A stretch of DNA of 64,000 nt. Origin: Cryptomeria japonica. Its lineage: Eukaryota > Streptophyta > Pinopsida > Cupressales > Cupressaceae. The notes under the pieces were generated by a model. That model was given only the letters and a program-made list of their open reading frames with translations, ran no database searches and was not told where the DNA came from. The stretch lies in NCBI RefSeq assembly GCF_030272615.1, contig NC_081414.1:337756502-337820501 (forward strand), read 5' to 3'. Shown one piece after another: positions 7,156-15,978 of the stretch; within the stretch, counting starts at the first letter, position 1, and each line of letters starts with the position of its first letter. A program made the translations under genes and the position numbers.

Positions 7156-8944
7156 ATCGCTCTGGTCCCTTGGAGAGGGACAGGAGCGATTCACCATTTT
7201 GTCTTGACTTTTGCATTTCTTACGTCCAACTCCTTCATCTCCACGTTAAAAATCGATCACCTTGATGGTCCTTCGAATTTGATCGCCTTGTGTGCGCATA
7301 TGGGTGTCCTTTAAGTGCACATCGCCCTGGTCCTTGTCCAAAGGACAGGAGCGATCTTCTTGTTTTCATGTCTATCTTGCATCTTTTAACTTCGATTTTT
7401 TTATTGTGGGCGAATAGCATCCTTTGTTCGTGTCTTTTGCGCTTATTCCATTTGCTCGCATGAAGTTTTGAGTGTATTAAAGGGATCATCGCCCTTGTCC
7501 CTTGGAGAGGGACAGGAGCGATCCATGTCCTTTCCTTGACCTTGTCAACTTTGCACTTCGATCTTCATTGTAATGCCCTTCAAACGTCGTCCTTCACCTT
7601 ACCTAACCTTGCTTCGCTTTGATCTTTGAAGGAACGTGCGTGCTTTTGATGATATCGCCCTGGTCCTTGTCCAAAGGACAGGAGCGATGTGAGGCTTTTA
7701 CATTATTTGGCAATGTTTGGACGTTCAACACTTTTGCAAATTATCTTCAAACGATGCCTTGGACCATATGCTATCTTAAGACGTCTTGACTTAGCTTGAT
7801 CTTGAAGCAAAACAAGGAATCCAAAGCAAATCGCCCTGGTCCCTTGGAGAGGGACAGGAGCGATATAGTCTCCATGCTCAAAATAATGATCATTTCACGT
7901 TCAAAACTCTTGTTTATCATCCTTTTACCATACCATGGACCCTCTAAAACATTGCAATGTCTTGTCCTTACGTAAATTTTGCATGAAATGGCCAATGCAT
8001 CTAACATCGCCTTGGTCCCTTCCTAAGGGACATGAGCGATCTATGTTATAGGGTGTCAATTTCTTCATTTTAACGTCCTTTGAGTGTTTGCGCATGATGA
8101 AGACGCCTTGAAATGTCCCTCGCCACCTTGTCTTGACTTGTGTCGACCTTGAACTTCGGAGGAACGACCTTGAACTTGCGTAGGGAGTATTATCATCAAT
8201 GTATCGCCCTGGTCCCTTGGAGAGGGACAGGAGCGATCCTTCCCTTGTGGCCACTACCTCACTTTGCCAGGTTCCAAGTTTATATTCAACGGATTCGTCC
8301 CTCTTCACTCCATTCGTCCATGCCTCGACATCATCTGTAACTTTGCAAGAAAAGCAATTATATCAAAAATCGCTCTGGTCCCTTCCTGAGGGACAGGAGC
8401 GAACTAGGCATTTAACACTGTTATGGACGTCCCAAAAATCTTCAATTTATATTCAATGCGTTCATCTCATGTTTTCCCTTGTTTTTGAACGTAAACTTTC
8501 CTTGACCTTTGTCTGGATTTTGCATAATGAAGGAAATCGCTCTGGTCCCTGGGAGAGGGACGAGAGCTACAAGGTACCTCGCCCTGGTCCCTTGGAGAGG
8601 GACAGGAGCGATTTGGTCAATATAGGTCATTCTCCTTCGTTTTTGCATCTCAAATTATATTCATTTGGCAAAGTATCTTCCTTCGGACGTCCTCCAATTG
8701 CTGAGTCATCAAAATCTTGCATGGACATGGCGAAATTTGAATTGTAGCTCCGGTCCTTCACTGAGGGACAGGAGCGATTTTCCTTCTGGAGGCCTTTCCG
8801 CGCTCATGAAAATCTTCAATTTATATTCAAATGAAAGATCTTGTCGTTCTCTATCACTTCAAACGTAAAATTTGTCCGGACTCTGCAAGGACAATGAGAT
8901 ATTTGAAAATGAGCTCCCGTCCTTCACTGAGGGACAGGAGCGAT
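7156..8944. repeat. Array of twelve 35-bp imperfect palindromes, mostly 166 bp apart
   Basis: Cores start at 7156, 7321, 7488, 7654, 7830, 8006, 8203, 8369, 8536, 8578, 8744 and 8910. The spacings are 165, 167, 166, 176, 176, 197, 166, 167, 42, 166 and 166. A typical core runs from ATCGCYCTGGTCCCT through a five-base centre to AGGGACAGGAGCGAT. The spacers have diverged strongly but keep traces of a shared monomer, such as TTTATATTCAA. Tandem subrepeats downstream of pol are known in Tat/Ogre-type elements and can seed satellites. Short frames here are by-products of the repeats. Confidence 0.9.
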
Positions 8945-10332
8945 TTTGCTCCTACAGGCCAAAATAACAAGATTTTTCACATTTTAACACTTCACGAGGC
9001 GAAAACAAATCAATTCCAATGCCTAGGATCAAACTTCAAAAAAGTCAAAATTTGGTCAAAATATTCAATCAGACAAAAATTCACATTGACGGTCATCATT
9101 TAAACAAGTTTAAGCTCTGCATGAACATTCCAATTGAAAATTAGACCATTTTGGCGAAATCATTGCATTCAAAATTTGCATTCTAGAAAAGAAAGCTCAA
9201 AAGCTCTCAAAAATGACTGGATTTTGGCTTGAAAAGGCAAGATTTAAAACCCTAAGGCTTAGCCCTAAATCCAGACAACTAACGGACTAACAAAACCCTA
9301 AAAACGAAAGCGAAAACAAGCGAAAAAGAGGGGGTCCCCATTTGCGATGGGGCGATGTGTGAAATGGTCACAACATCTGGCGACACCACTGAGAAATGTT
9401 GCAAAACATTTGGGAATCAATCTTTCTAAAAGAAGACCCAGAAAACCTCCCTCAACAAAACCAGGAGTTAAGAAACACTTACAAGAAGAGACCATCATAT
9501 TGAGACAAAGTATCAAGTCCACAATTACCCATGTGTGTGCAAATGCGTTAATTCCCCTCAACAAGACAATCATGATCTCCAAGTTCCCCTGTGATAAGCT
9601 ACATAGTTCGTCTAAACTCCAAAAGCATCCTGGATAGAGCCTCGCTGCCAGTCAGACGTCCATAGTCCCGACGAGGTTATCGCCGCAAGCTCACGAACAT
9701 TGCTCCATTGCCAGTCAGGCGTCTATAGCCCCGATGGAGTTACTCGCATATTCCCTTTAGCCAATTTGATATTTCCTTTTAGCTCATTTCTTTTCTTTTG
9801 ATTTTTTCTCATCTTTTCAACTTTTCTTTTGATACTGCTTTTCAGTTCTGTCAATTCTTTGGCTTGTGAGTAACGAAACTCACTAGGGTTTGAGGATTGC
9901 GGTGGCGCTGAAGCTAGACTTTAGATTTTTCACTGATCACAGCTTCGCCTGTAAACCATAATGACTCGGAGATTATAAGTGTGTGAAATATAATAACTGG
10001 AGGACAAAAATACGTGAGTTCAATAAGCTAATCTACTTCAATGCAAATATGTCCTGACTCAAAGCTTCATTAAAAGAAACTCCCTCAGTAATTCCAAAAG
10101 ACCTCATGATTTTCCAAATGCATCCAACAATCCAGCAGGAAGTCAGAGCGTTATATAACAAAATCACCCAATGTCAAATGGATACCCCTCAGGACAAAAA
10201 CAACTAACCTAAAAAAAACAAAAGCACCTAAACTAAGAAAAACAAAAGGCAAACCAACGCGAGAAAAACAAACAAACGGAAAACGACGAAAGCAAACTAA
10301 ACTAGCTATATACAAGGGAAGGCCTTGGCATT
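8945..10332 (-). other. Pol-distal noncoding region
   Basis: This is 1.4 kb between the end of pol and the palindrome array with no convincing gene. It holds several telo-box-like AAACCCTA motifs (9245-9300), a perfect 6-bp-stem hairpin CCCCAT/ATGGGG near 9335, and a plus-strand primer-site-like motif (9376-9393). It also holds twin hairpins (9639-9740), a pyrimidine-rich stretch ending in TGCTTTTCAG (9770-9845, plus strand), and an A/C-rich stretch just beyond the pol stop (10200-10290). Confidence 0.7.
9639..9740. ncRNA. Twin 39-nt hairpins with covarying stems
   Basis: Two 39-nt direct-repeat units (9639-9677 and 9702-9740) share the loop core GCCAGTCAG-CGTC-ATAG-CCCGA but differ in their stems. 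The first closes with GCCTCG/CGAGGT, the second with GCTCCAT/ATGGAGT. Three paired positions change on both sides (C-G to T-A, T-A to C-G, G-C to A-T), so pairing is kept while sequence changes. The G.T pairs favour folding of a plus-strand RNA, which is antisense to gag-pol. The family is unknown to me; a cruciform or symmetrical protein site is also possible. Confidence 0.55.
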
Positions 10333-13300
10333 TTAGGATTGGAAATAGTGTTTGAGATATCTCCCATTGACAGGCAACGGAATGTCCTCTCCAGTTAAAG
10401 TCTGCAACCTAAATGCATTTTCTCCCAATATCTCTGAAATTTGATAAGGACCTTTCCAAAGCTTATCAAACTTATCATGTTCTCCTCTTTTCTCATGCGC
10501 TTTGTCCCAATACAGGACGAGATCCGAAATTCGGAACGCCTTGACTCTTGCTTGTCGATCAAACCATCTCTTCACCACTCCTTGATGTTTAGCGAAGTTA
10601 TCTAGTGCTTGATCTCTTTTCTCTTCTAGGTTCATCAACTGTGTCAACCTGGCCTGTACCGCATCAGTGTCTTCCATGTACTCCTGAATAAATCTCAAGG
10701 TTGGAATCCTGAGTTGCATAGGGAAGACTGGGTCTTGGCCATAGACTAGGAAATAAGGCGAAATGCCTAATGCGTTCTTTGTTCTGATTCTGTCTGCCCA
10801 TAAAGCAAATCTCAGCTGGGTGTGCCATTCTCTGGGGCTTCTCTCTAATAATTTCTTGATAACACTGAGCAAATTTTTGTTTGTGGATTCTGCTAATCCA
10901 TTACCCTGAGGATAATAATTTGATGAAAACTTGAGGGTTATCCCGTACTCAAAAGCCCAATTTGAGAATCTCAATGATGTGAATGCCGATCCATTGTCGC
11001 AAACCAACGCATAGGGACATCCAAACCTTGTGATTATGTTCTCTTCTAGAAACTTGATTACAACTTCCGTGGAACAAACCTTAAGTGCCTGTGCCTCTGA
11101 CCATCTGGTACAATAATCTGTAGCTGTAATGATGTACTTATGTTGTGCTGAGGATGCGGGGTTGATGACACCAATAAAGTCCATTCCCCATTTAGCAAAT
11201 GGTCTGGCTTCCATCACCGGATTCAGTGGCATGGCAGGATTTCTCTCTCTTATAGCTGCGACTTGACATGTGTGGCAAGTCTTAATGTGATTGAACGTAT
11301 CTTTAAAAAGCGTAGGCCAGTAATATCCTGCTCTTAGGATCTGGTGAGCTGTGGCGAGGTTGGCTCCATGTCCGGTTCCAAACTTAGAATGGAAATGTTC
11401 AATTATCTGCTTTGCTTCGTCTTTGCCAACACATCTCAGGTACACTCCTTCATAGTTCTTGCGGTATAAAACAGATCCTCGAAGCATGTAATGTTGACAC
11501 TTTAATCTTAATGCTCTCTTTTGTGTAGGTGTCATATGAGCAGGACATTTGTGATTAAGCAAATATGTCACAATGTCTTTGTACCATTCATCAGGCGTGA
11601 CATCCTCTAATTCGTAAATTTGTTGGACTAATCCTGGCCCATCTATTGCCAATGTCTGCGCCAAAGCTTGTCCTCGGACAAGTTTCATGGGCTGTATCTC
11701 GATGTCAAATTCTTGGATAATGGCGACCCACTTTCCTCTTCTTTCACCTAATTCATTTTGCATGAGAAGAGTCTTGACTGCCGCATCAGGTACTATTGCA
11801 TAAATCTTGGCTCTCAGGAGGTAATGTCTGAACTTCTTTACTGCCTTTACTAATGCGTATGCTTGCTTTTCAATGTTTGGATATCTCAATTCTGCATCTT
11901 TCAACGGGGTGCTCATGAAAGCAATCGGGTTTTCATCCCTCTCTTCACTTCTTTGGGTGAGAATGGCGGTACAAGTGTATTCGGAAGCGAAGGAATATAA
12001 ATAAAATGGTTTGAGATAATCAGGACTAATCAAGACTGGCGCCTCCATGATGGCGGTCTTTATTTCTTCAAATGCCCTTCTGGCTTGTGGAGTCCACTCA
12101 ACCTTTGCATCTTTCTTTAACATTTCATTCAATGGTCTGACAATCTCGGCAAATCCGGTAATGAATTTTCGGACGAAGTTGATTTTGCCGAAAAATGATT
12201 TGAGCTCTTTCTTGCTTGCTGGCAAATTGATAGTAGATATGGCCCTCACCCTTTCAGGATCAATAGATATTCCTTTCTCTGAGATGACATGTCCTAAAAG
12301 CTTTCCTTCTGTGACTCCAAATATGCATTTCTTCGGATTAAGGGAGACACCGTATCTTCTACATCTTTGGAAGACTCTTCTCAAATCGTCCACATGATCT
12401 TCTCTCTGCCTAGAGAAAACTGTGATATCATCCATATATATAATAATGCTTTTACCAATTAAATCTCTGAAAGCGATATCCATAGCTCTCTGGAATGTGG
12501 CCCCGGCGTTTATGAGTCCAAAAGGCATTCTCTTATAGGCAAATGTTCCCCATTTGGTGGTGAAAGCAGTCTTTATTCGATCTTCAGGTTCGACTAGGAC
12601 TTGATTGTATCCTGAATATCCGTCTAGGAAGGACATCATCTGCGATCCATTGACGATCTGCAGTACTTCATCTAATGATGGGAGCGGATAGTTATCTTTC
12701 TCTGACGCTCTATTAAGATTTCTGAAATCCACACACAATCTGATCTCTCCATTTTTCTTTCTAACAGGTACCAGGTTGGCGACCCACGTCGAGTGTCTTA
12801 CTGGGAAGATGATTTTAGCTGTGAGTAACTTCTTCACTTCTTGGTATATCAGCGGTTCTAACAAAGGATTGACGGGTCTTTGTCTTTGCCTGAATGGCTT
12901 GCTTCCTGGCTTCAACGGGATTGTGTGAGTGATAATCGCAGTGTCGTAGGTCTTGAGATCTTCATAGCTCCATGCAATGACATCTGGGAAGTCCCTCATG
13001 TTTTTTAGGATTCCATCTTTTTCAGTCGCTGTGCAGGACTTTCCAATGAAAACATTCTTAACTTGTGTCTCGTCACCTAGATTGATCGCGTCACACATAT
13101 TGCCTTCTACACTGTGATTCTTCTTTTCTTTCAACTTGTCAGGATCAAAAATCCTTTCTAATTCAACCATTCCTTTCGGAATAGTGTTTGTCTTTAAGTT
13201 CAGGACTCCTTCGGCATCGAACTCAGCTTCACCCACTTCATCTTCATCTATGATCTGTGTTAAGAAAACGTCCGTGCTGGTTAGGAAGTCTAGAATGTGC

Positions 13301-15978
13301 TTGTCGTCTTCGAAAACTTGGAAATTGGTAATGTTATCTGGGACTGAAGGAACTGATATTAACTCGATTGTAAACTTCTTTAATCCTTCCATTGCTAATG
13401 GAATCAATGAGCTCGCGGCCTGTGCAAGTGAATTGGCCACTTGATTCTGATGTCTATAAATTGAATTGATATTGAAAGCTTCAAAACTTTCAATTAGATC
13501 CCAGACTCGATTCCTATACTTGGTTAGCCTTTTGTCATGACAGACATATTGCTTCCTGATTTGCCTTATTGCGATTTCTGAGTCTCCGTATACTTGCAGT
13601 ATCTTTGCCCCCTTTTGGATGGCTAACAGTAATCCATGGACCAAAGATTCATATTCTGCTACGTTGTTGGTGCAAGGGAACTGTAATCTGTGAGCGGCAA
13701 GGTATGTTTCTCCTTTAGGACTAATTAATTCATATCCGGCTCCGGATCCTTGTTTGGACTTAGATCCGTCGAACCTTAGTGTCCATATCTGATTTTCTTG
13801 ATTGTCTGTTTCTGGACTTTCATGACTTTCATCTGTTGTATCGGACGAAACTTCATCTTCTACAGAACTTTCGGTGTCTGTAGAGCTTTCATTCTCTGAA
13901 TCTTGAGCTTCCTCTACAATTAGTGTCTGCGGGATTCTTTTGTTTACTTGCTCCAATGCGGTCTGGCATAAAGCACAAGATAATTCCGAGTGGACGGCAT
14001 TGTGAATTCTACACCAATTCGGAAGGAGCAACTCTCGAACAGATGCTATATTGCCAAGTTGTACACTTTGCTGGATGTTTCTTTGTACAAACCTTCTGAA
14101 GTTTTCAAACATCCCTTCGTCCTCTTGGTCGGATCCTTGATCGCTTTCAATGACGATCTCAGTTGACTCCATGACCTCTTGTTGGGTATCTTCATCTTGT
14201 ATGTCTTGTATCATTAAGATCTCTTCTACTTTTGGTTTATATGTTCCTAGGTCGGATTCTAAAAATAGAACTTCGTTGTCCTCTCCATATTCAGTTATCA
14301 TCAATCTCAACCTTGGGGTGCTATCAATTTTAATCTGGTTCGGGACTCCTCTCCATGGTAGCCACATGTGTGCAAAATCGGTCGATACATATCCATTCAA
14401 TTTTCGGGACCAATCTCGACTCAGGAGCATTCCATATGAATCTGGAATATCCACTACTGATATATCTATAAAATTCTGGATCCTTGGATCTGCGGCCAAT
14501 TGCATGTGAATGTTGTTCAATTCTCCCATGACTGGAACTTCTGTCTTGTCAAGCTGAGTGACTTTTCTCTTGGTAGGTGCGGGAGTTATTCCCAGTCTTT
14601 GACAAACGGCTAAAGGCATGACATTGCTTGAGGCTCCGGAATCATAAAGGCAATTGTGTAATAGCTTTCCAAATATTCTGACTGATAACAGGAACGGGGC
14701 CGGTTCGTCCTTTCCTTGAGAAGGCACTGAATTTCCTTCACTTGATTCTTGATGTTTAACTTGATTAATCTTCGAGTAATCTTCCTTCGCTGGGCTCTCC
14801 TCTTTCGAGTGACTGGCTTGGTTTGCAGATTTTCCTTTTTTAACCACATCTTTCTTGATTGCGACCTCCTTTTCGGGAAGAACCAAGTTAGTAGTGAGGT
14901 TCTCTTTGACTGTAGGCTGAGCTTTCTTTGCTTCGCCTCTTTTGAGTAATACTTTTCCTTCCAACATATCTTCCTTTTTAGCTGGGAAGGTTATAGTTTG
15001 AACCATGCACTTATTTTGCTCGGGTTGTTCTTGAGAATCGGCTTCCTCTTGAGTCACATTGATAGTGGCTTGAATATTTGACCTTGTTGCACTAGGTTCA
15101 CTCAAACTATTGATCACTGCCTCTTTAATTTCAGACACTTTGAGCAACTCGTAGAGTGGTAAACTTACCTTAACTTTCTTGAGTTCATCTAACACCAAGG
15201 CGGCCAATCTTTTCGTTTCATTTCCCGCAGGAGGTGAAATATTTCTTCTTTGTCTGTATTCTTGAGTGTTTTGTGGATATTCAGGGACGTTGCTAGCTTG
15301 GGGATCCGGTGGAGTTGAAAAATTGTTTGGAGGAATCGATGTTGTCAATGGTTCGGGATTTCTCTGATTCCTGTGATAAACTCTTTGGTTTGCACCTCCT
15401 GACGATTGGTGGAATACTTCCTTGATTCCTTCTACTAAAACACTGTCGTTCAATGGTGGGAAATAGTATTCTGAATCCTCTACAGGTCCATTTGCAGATG
15501 CTGGCGGAAACTGAGATCCTGGTGGTAACATCGGTCCATTGGCCGATTCTGGAGGAAATCTCCCATTTTGTTCTTGACTAATTTCTTCTTGTGAATATCT
15601 GCAGGTTTCAACGATCATGGCTTGACCATACTGCGTGGTTGGAACAATTTCATACCCTGTGGTGGGAGGATTTTCAGGCGGATTGGTAGTGCGCATCTCT
15701 TGTTGGAAAATGTCGGCTGCAATCTTGAATTCAGGACACTGCAACTCGGAATGTTGGTTCGTGTTGTGGAGTCTGCACCAACTAGACAAGGCTGCTTCGA
15801 CTAAAAACACTTTGCCCGAAGAGGGGTTCTCTTGACTTTGCGCATTTGGTGGATTGTCCAAGGGCGTCACCACATTTCCATTGTTGGGAGCTGTATTCCA
15901 TGGTCTTCTTTGGAAACCTTGATTGTTATTTCCTTGATAATTGTTTCTGAATCCTGGATTATTATTCCCTTGGAAATT
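10333..15978 (-). CDS. pol: pol polyprotein: PR, aRNH, RT, degenerate RNase H, INT
   Basis: This frame directly continues gag after the TAG and has no obvious AUG of its own. Residues are numbered from the GTG codon at 15873. In order: a knuckle C33-H36-H41-C46; aspartic protease around D411-S-G-A; a second knuckle-like C621-H624-H628-C633; an acidic linker. Then an archaeal/plant-type RNase H (about 697-820) with D702, E740 and D764 kept and N814 in place of the last Asp. Reverse transcriptase spans about 1000-1215, with D1084 and Y-M-D-D at 1146-1149. The gypsy-type RNase H at 1288-1410 keeps only D1363; the other catalytic positions read F1295, Q1337 and Q1406. Integrase has the zinc site H1495-H1502-C1533-C1536, D1565, D1626 and E1662 (DD35E) and a GPY-like end, without a chromodomain. 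It converts element RNA to DNA and integrates it in the nucleus. Confidence 0.93.
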   Translation of the reverse strand, partial: NFQGNNNPGFRNNYQGNNNQGFQRRPWNTAPNNGNVVTPLDNPPNAQSQENPSSGKVFLVEAALSSWCRLHNTNQHSELQCPEFKIAADIFQQEMRTTNPPENPPTTGYEIVPTTQYGQAMIVETCRYSQEEISQEQNGRFPPESANGPMLPPGSQFPPASANGPVEDSEYYFPPLNDSVLVEGIKEVFHQSSGGANQRVYHRNQRNPEPLTTSIPPNNFSTPPDPQASNVPEYPQNTQEYRQRRNISPPAGNETKRLAALVLDELKKVKVSLPLYELLKVSEIKEAVINSLSEPSATRSNIQATINVTQEEADSQEQPEQNKCMVQTITFPAKKEDMLEGKVLLKRGEAKKAQPTVKENLTTNLVLPEKEVAIKKDVVKKGKSANQASHSKEESPAKEDYSKINQVKHQESSEGNSVPSQGKDEPAPFLLSVRIFGKLLHNCLYDSGASSNVMPLAVCQRLGITPAPTKRKVTQLDKTEVPVMGELNNIHMQLAADPRIQNFIDISVVDIPDSYGMLLSRDWSRKLNGYVSTDFAHMWLPWRGVPNQIKIDSTPRLRLMITEYGEDNEVLFLESDLGTYKPKVEEILMIQDIQDEDTQQEVMESTEIVIESDQGSDQEDEGMFENFRRFVQRNIQQSVQLGNIASVRELLLPNWCRIHNAVHSELSCALCQTALEQVNKRIPQTLIVEEAQDSENESSTDTESSVEDEVSSDTTDESHESPETDNQENQIWTLRFDGSKSKQGSGAGYELISPKGETYLAAHRLQFPCTNNVAEYESLVHGLLLAIQKGAKILQVYGDSEIAIRQIRKQYVCHDKRLTKYRNRVWDLIESFEAFNINSIYRHQNQVANSLAQAASSLIPLAMEGLKKFTIELISVPSVPDNITNFQVFEDDKHILDFLTSTDVFLTQIIDEDEVGEAEFDAEGVLNLKTNTIPKGMVELERIFDPDKLKEKKNHSVEGNMCDAINLGDETQVKNVFIGKSCTATEKDGILKNMRDFPDVIAWSYEDLKTYDTAIITHTIPLKPGSKPFRQRQRPVNPLLEPLIYQEVKKLLTAKIIFPVRHSTWVANLVPVRKKNGEIRLCVDFRNLNRASEKDNYPLPSLDEVLQIVNGSQMMSFLDGYSGYNQVLVEPEDRIKTAFTTKWGTFAYKRMPFGLINAGATFQRAMDIAFRDLIGKSIIIYMDDITVFSRQREDHVDDLRRVFQRCRRYGVSLNPKKCIFGVTEGKLLGHVISEKGISIDPERVRAISTINLPASKKELKSFFGKINFVRKFITGFAEIVRPLNEMLKKDAKVEWTPQARRAFEEIKTAIMEAPVLISPDYLKPFYLYSFASEYTCTAILTQRSEERDENPIAFMSTPLKDAELRYPNIEKQAYALVKAVKKFRHYLLRAKIYAIVPDAAVKTLLMQNELGERRGKWVAIIQEFDIEIQPMKLVRGQALAQTLAIDGPGLVQQIYELEDVTPDEWYKDIVTYLLNHKCPAHMTPTQKRALRLKCQHYMLRGSVLYRKNYEGVYLRCVGKDEAKQIIEHFHSKFGTGHGANLATAHQILRAGYYWPTLFKDTFNHIKTCHTCQVAAIRERNPAMPLNPVMEARPFAKWGMDFIGVINPASSAQHKYIITATDYCTRWSEAQALKVCSTEVVIKFLEENIITRFGCPYALVCDNGSAFTSLRFSNWAFEYGITLKFSSNYYPQGNGLAESTNKNLLSVIKKLLERSPREWHTQLRFALWADRIRTKNALGISPYFLVYGQDPVFPMQLRIPTLRFIQEYMEDTDAVQARLTQLMNLEEKRDQALDNFAKHQGVVKRWFDRQARVKAFRISDLVLYWDKAHEKRGEHDKFDKLWKGPYQISEILGENAFRLQTLTGEDIPLPVNGRYLKHYFQS

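Noticed and set aside
8199-8747. Plus-strand 182-codon frame in the palindrome array
   Set aside because: Its repeated peptide pieces come from the palindrome cores, which give similar peptides in several frames and on both strands.
7156-8944. CRISPR array
   Set aside because: Repeats about 35 bp long with spacers of about 130 bp, diverged spacers that still share ancestry, no cas genes, plant retrotransposon context.
9298-9582. Minus-strand 94-codon frame overlapping the previous one
   Set aside because: Composition looks random, no domain, and no start context supporting translation.
9347-9637. Plus-strand 96-codon frame just before the first hairpin
   Set aside because: Basic, low-complexity product with no recognisable domain, overlapped by a similar-length frame on the other strand; better explained as noncoding DNA.
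12047-14509. Several plus-strand frames of 100-119 codons opposite pol
   Set aside because: They are shadows of the conserved pol coding strand and have no domain of their own.
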